The notes under the pieces are model-generated. The model saw only the letters and a list, made by a program, of their open reading frames with translations, searched no databases and was not told the DNA's origin. DNA of 7,533 nucleotides, taken from assembly GCA_031177735.1 (NCBI GenBank), contig JAPSKJ010000098.1, positions 1-7,533 of the forward strand, read 5' to 3'. This document shows, in pieces, positions 5,694 to 7,533 of the stretch. A program made the position numbers and the translations under genes. The stretch comes from Nocardioides sp. (GTDB lineage Bacteria; Actinomycetota; Actinomycetes; Propionibacteriales; Nocardioidaceae). Positions within the stretch are counted from its first letter, which is position 1. Every line of letters begins with the position of its first letter.

Positions 5694-6260
5694 ATGAGCA
5701 AGAAGACGACGCTGATGGACCGTGCCACCGATCGGGTGGCGGACTCCTGGTCCGACACCGTCGACCGCATGCTGCCTGCCGTGGAGTCCGCCCGCGAGGC
5801 GGTCGAGGAGTTCCTCGACGGCACGGCCAAGCCCGCGGTCGCCACCGCCCGCGACACCGCCTCGACGGTGGCACGCGAGAAGGCCGCTCCACTCATCGCC
5901 ACGGGCGCCGGACTGGCCGCACAGAAGGCCGGCGCGCTCGCGACCCGCGCCGAGGACCTCTCCGCACCGAAGAAGAACAACCACCGCGGGCTCAAGCTGC
6001 TCGCGGCGCTCGGTCTGCTCGGCATCGTGGGCGCGATCATCACCAAGCGGATCAACGACAACAAGCTCGGCGGCAGCGACAGCTGGTCGACCGGCTCCGG
6101 CTCGGCCGGTTATCCCGGGGCGGCGCGCACGACCGACGACCCGGGCGGTGCCTCCCCCGACGAGGCGCTGGCGGACGACGCCGAGGAGCCGAAGCGCCCG
6201 ACCACCCCTGACAGCCCGGCCGAGCTGATCGACCTCCCGGCCGACAACCGCCACAACTGA
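5694..6260 (+). CDS. Hypothetical single-pass membrane protein, amphipathic-helix rich
   Basis: 188 residues from ATG 5694. Residues 1-95 are Ala/Glu/Arg-rich with repeated amphipathic helix pattern (DRATDRVADSWSDTVDR, ATARDTASTVAREKAAP, AAQKAGALATRAEDL), resembling apolipoprotein-like or LEA-like surface helices. A basic patch (KKNNHR, 93-98) precedes one TM helix (about 100-116), then KR and a disordered, acidic, Pro/Gly-rich tail (120-188). I do not recognise a catalytic motif. Streptomyces carry a helical single-TM protein of family DUF5324 near ppiA, so this may be its positional counterpart; homology is not proven. The gene diverges from ppiA across a 178-bp region holding inverted repeats and converges on the DUF3817 gene with a 14-nt gap. 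Codon use is native, so it is a real gene. Confidence 0.8.
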   Translation: MSKKTTLMDRATDRVADSWSDTVDRMLPAVESAREAVEEFLDGTAKPAVATARDTASTVAREKAAPLIATGAGLAAQKAGALATRAEDLSAPKKNNHRGLKLLAALGLLGIVGAIITKRINDNKLGGSDSWSTGSGSAGYPGAARTTDDPGGASPDEALADDAEEPKRPTTPDSPAELIDLPADNRHN

Positions 6261-6274
6261 GCGACTACCGGCGG

Positions 6275-6694
6275 CTAGACCCGGTCGGGGTTCTCCGCCC
6301 GGGTGCGCGCCGTGGCCCGGTGCTCGGCCCAGAAGCTGAGCACCGGCACGGTGCCGCACAGCAGGGTCACGATCGTGAACGGGAGCGGCCACTGCGCCTT
6401 GCGGGAGAGCAGGAACGCGGTGGCCAGGAAGATCATGTAGAGCCACCCGTGCGCCACGCCGAGGTAGGCGGAGATGTTGGTGCCCAGTCGCCACCCCCAC
6501 CCGGCGGTCGAGTGGTCGTCGGGCACCGCCGGCTCGGCCAGGAAGGCCGCGTCGACCAGGTGGTGCCCGTAGTGCAGCGGCAGCCCGATCAGGCACAGCA
6601 CCACCAGCAGCACCCCGACGATCACCGCCATCGTGCGGTAGGCAGTGATGTTGCCGCGAAGGCTGGATCCGGTGGTCGGGGTCGCGCTGCTCAC
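6275..6694 (-). CDS. DUF3817 domain-containing integral membrane protein
   Basis: 139 residues from GTG 6694. The protein has three TM helices (about 23-39, 76-96, 104-122). The DUF3817 hallmarks are visible: AYLGVAHGWLYMIFL in the middle helix and GTVPVLSFWAEHRAT at the end, while the N-terminal helix leads into GLPLHYGHH. There is a histidine-rich stretch (His41, His44, His45) and His82, His125 at membrane edges. Function of the family is unknown. The GTG overlaps the SURF1 stop by 4 nt (GTGA), so translation is coupled, and a separate TACCCT box 7 nt upstream could drive its own leaderless transcript. Association with SURF1 hints at respiratory-chain assembly, but that is inference. Confidence 0.9.
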   Translation of the reverse strand: MSSATPTTGSSLRGNITAYRTMAVIVGVLLVVLCLIGLPLHYGHHLVDAAFLAEPAVPDDHSTAGWGWRLGTNISAYLGVAHGWLYMIFLATAFLLSRKAQWPLPFTIVTLLCGTVPVLSFWAEHRATARTRAENPDRV

Positions 6695-7464
6695 GGTGCC
6701 GAGGGTACTGAGGCGTCCTCGTCGGCCGGCTGGTCGGCTTGCTCCGGCTCCTCCATCGAGGTGACGTCGCGCACGTAGCGCCACCACACGAACGCCGCGA
6801 ACGCACCGAAGAGCCACCACTCGATGGCGTAGAGGAAGTTGCGCAGGGCGGTGGTGGCGCTGACCTGCGGGAGCTGGTCGAGGCTCGCGGTCGCGAGACC
6901 CGGCTCGGCGTCGCGGACGACCACGTACGCGCCGTACAGGTCCTGGTCGACGTGCTGGATGACGTCGGCGATCCGCAGCTGCGGGAGCACGGTGTCGCTC
7001 GGGTCCTCGTCGACCGCGCCCGTGCCCTCGGGCGGCTGGAGCCAACCGACCAGCTCGACCTCTCCCGTGGCCACTGCGGGGACCTGCGCGGGGTCGGTCA
7101 CCCACCCACGCACCACCGGCACGGCCGCGCCGCCACCGCCGTCGACGGTGAGCGGCGTGACGACCCAGTAGCCGTCGACCCCGTCGTGCTCGCGGCCGCT
7201 GATGAAGACGGTCCCCTGAGGCGCCCAGGTGCCCCCTACCTCGACGGGGCGCCCCAGCTCGAGGCCGGGGAACGGGTCGTCGGGACCCATCACCTCGGTG
7301 AAGACCTTCGGGGTGGCCGACGTCAGGTCGCGGGCCTCCATCGCTCGCTGCTCCTGCCAGGCGTCGAGCTGCCAGAGCCCGAGCACCGTCGCGACACCCA
7401 CGGCGAGCGCCCCGACCGCGTGGACGCCCCAGAGACGGGGACTCCACCAGGCTGCGGCTGACAC
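6691..7464 (-). CDS. SURF1 family cytochrome c oxidase assembly protein
   Basis: 257 residues from GTG 7464. The classic SURF1 layout has a TM helix at each end of a globular extracytoplasmic domain: TM1 about 12-29 followed by LGLWQLDAWQEQR (family GxWQLxR motif), then GRPVEVGGTW, GYWVVTPLTVDGG and VPVVRGWVTDP in the periplasmic-side domain, and TM2 about 211-228 in LYAIEWWLFGAFAAFVWWRYVRD, typical of the family C-terminus. An acidic tail follows. SURF1 assists haem a insertion into cytochrome oxidase subunit I. The frame extends to GTG 7515, but that region lacks an SD; GTG 7464 has a TACCCT box 6 nt upstream, fitting a leaderless start, and leaves TM1 close to the N-terminus as usual. It forms an operon with DUF3817. 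Confidence 0.92.
   Translation of the reverse strand: MSAAAWWSPRLWGVHAVGALAVGVATVLGLWQLDAWQEQRAMEARDLTSATPKVFTEVMGPDDPFPGLELGRPVEVGGTWAPQGTVFISGREHDGVDGYWVVTPLTVDGGGGAAVPVVRGWVTDPAQVPAVATGEVELVGWLQPPEGTGAVDEDPSDTVLPQLRIADVIQHVDQDLYGAYVVVRDAEPGLATASLDQLPQVSATTALRNFLYAIEWWLFGAFAAFVWWRYVRDVTSMEEPEQADQPADEDASVPSAP
6695..6707 (-). promoter_or_regulatory. Internal leaderless-type -10 box for DUF3817 gene (TACCCT-N7-GTG)
   Basis: TACCCT on the minus strand (6707-6702) lies 7 nt before GTG 6694, inside the last codons of SURF1. It suggests an extra leaderless start for the downstream gene, independent of SURF1 translation. No clear -35 is visible. Confidence 0.5.
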
Positions 7465-7476
7465 GGATCCAGGGTA
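7465..7476 (-). promoter_or_regulatory. Leaderless-type -10 box for SURF1 gene (TACCCT-N6-GTG)
   Basis: TACCCT on the minus strand (7476-7471) sits 6 nt before GTG 7464, placing the expected transcription start on the start codon. The 57 nt beyond it to the window edge show no SD and no recognisable -35. It also decides the start against GTG 7515. Confidence 0.55.
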
Positions 7477-7533
7477 CGTGCCGCGGCTTGGCCAGCGGCC
7501 ACCGGCGGCGCTCACAGAGAGGGGGCCACGCCG

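Noticed and set aside
5516..6064. N-terminal extension of ppiA reading frame
   Set aside because: A cyclophilin starts at ATG 5515 with a good SD. The extension is antisense to the divergent gene and Ser/Ala/Arg-rich with no family similarity.
6261..6290. Terminator between the hypothetical gene and DUF3817
   Set aside because: Only a 5-bp ACCGG/CCGGT pairing with a 9-nt loop and no T-tract; too weak to call.
5403..6806. 467-residue minus-strand frame across ppiA, hypothetical gene and DUF3817
   Set aside because: Runs over three well-supported genes, Arg-rich shadow composition, no domain.
6695..7447. Upstream extension of the DUF3817 frame
   Set aside because: Out-of-frame shadow of SURF1; the real start is the GTG overlapping the SURF1 stop.
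7489..7501. Inverted repeat TGGCC-AGC-GGCCA upstream of SURF1
   Set aside because: Five-base GC-rich arms are expected by chance in this composition.

Overview
The window is very GC-rich, with strong GC bias at third codon positions, several GTG/TTG starts and long shadow frames, all typical of a high-GC actinobacterium. Gene content and order (pknA end, pknB, DUF881, crgA, rhomboid, ppiA) match the conserved actinobacterial block that lies a few kilobases to about 20 kb from dnaA/gyrA. Protein character and the SURF1/DUF3817 neighbours suggest the Nocardioidaceae/Propionibacteriales; this placement is inference, since nothing in the window fixes the genus.

Layout. (1) 2-2532, + strand: the C-terminal end of a PknA-like membrane Ser/Thr kinase with one PASTA domain, coupled by a TGATG overlap to a complete pknB with three PASTA domains. 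(2) 2563-3824: a DUF881 membrane protein (-) converging on pknB, and a divergent crgA (+). This CrgA is about twice the usual length and looks like an internal tandem duplication. (3) 3825-4085: a 261-bp convergent intergenic region holding a strong intrinsic terminator for crgA, a cluster of DnaA-box-like 9-mers including one perfect TTATCCACA, and a weaker hairpin on the rhomboid side. (4) 4086-5515, - strand: ppiA (cyclophilin) followed 2 nt later by a zinc-finger rhomboid protease. (5) 5516-5693: a divergent regulatory region with a perfect CCGCGTG-N7-CACGCGG inverted repeat. (6) 5694-6260, +: a single-TM hypothetical protein rich in amphipathic helix. (7) 6275-7464, - strand: SURF1 and a DUF3817 membrane protein, overlapping by 4 nt (GTGA).

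Biology. pknA/pknB sense cell-wall state, CrgA links divisome and wall synthesis, and DUF881 is a constant neighbour; together this is the growth and division control block. SURF1 belongs to cytochrome c oxidase assembly. The most striking observations are: the double-length CrgA; the DnaA-box cluster immediately after crgA; the absence of pabA/trpG and the sortase genes usually found between pknB and DUF881; and TACCCT placed 6-7 nt before the GTG start of all three GTG-initiated minus-strand genes, which reads as a shared leaderless-promoter architecture. I see no mobile element, CRISPR array, tRNA or rRNA, and no clear novel defence or biosynthetic system.
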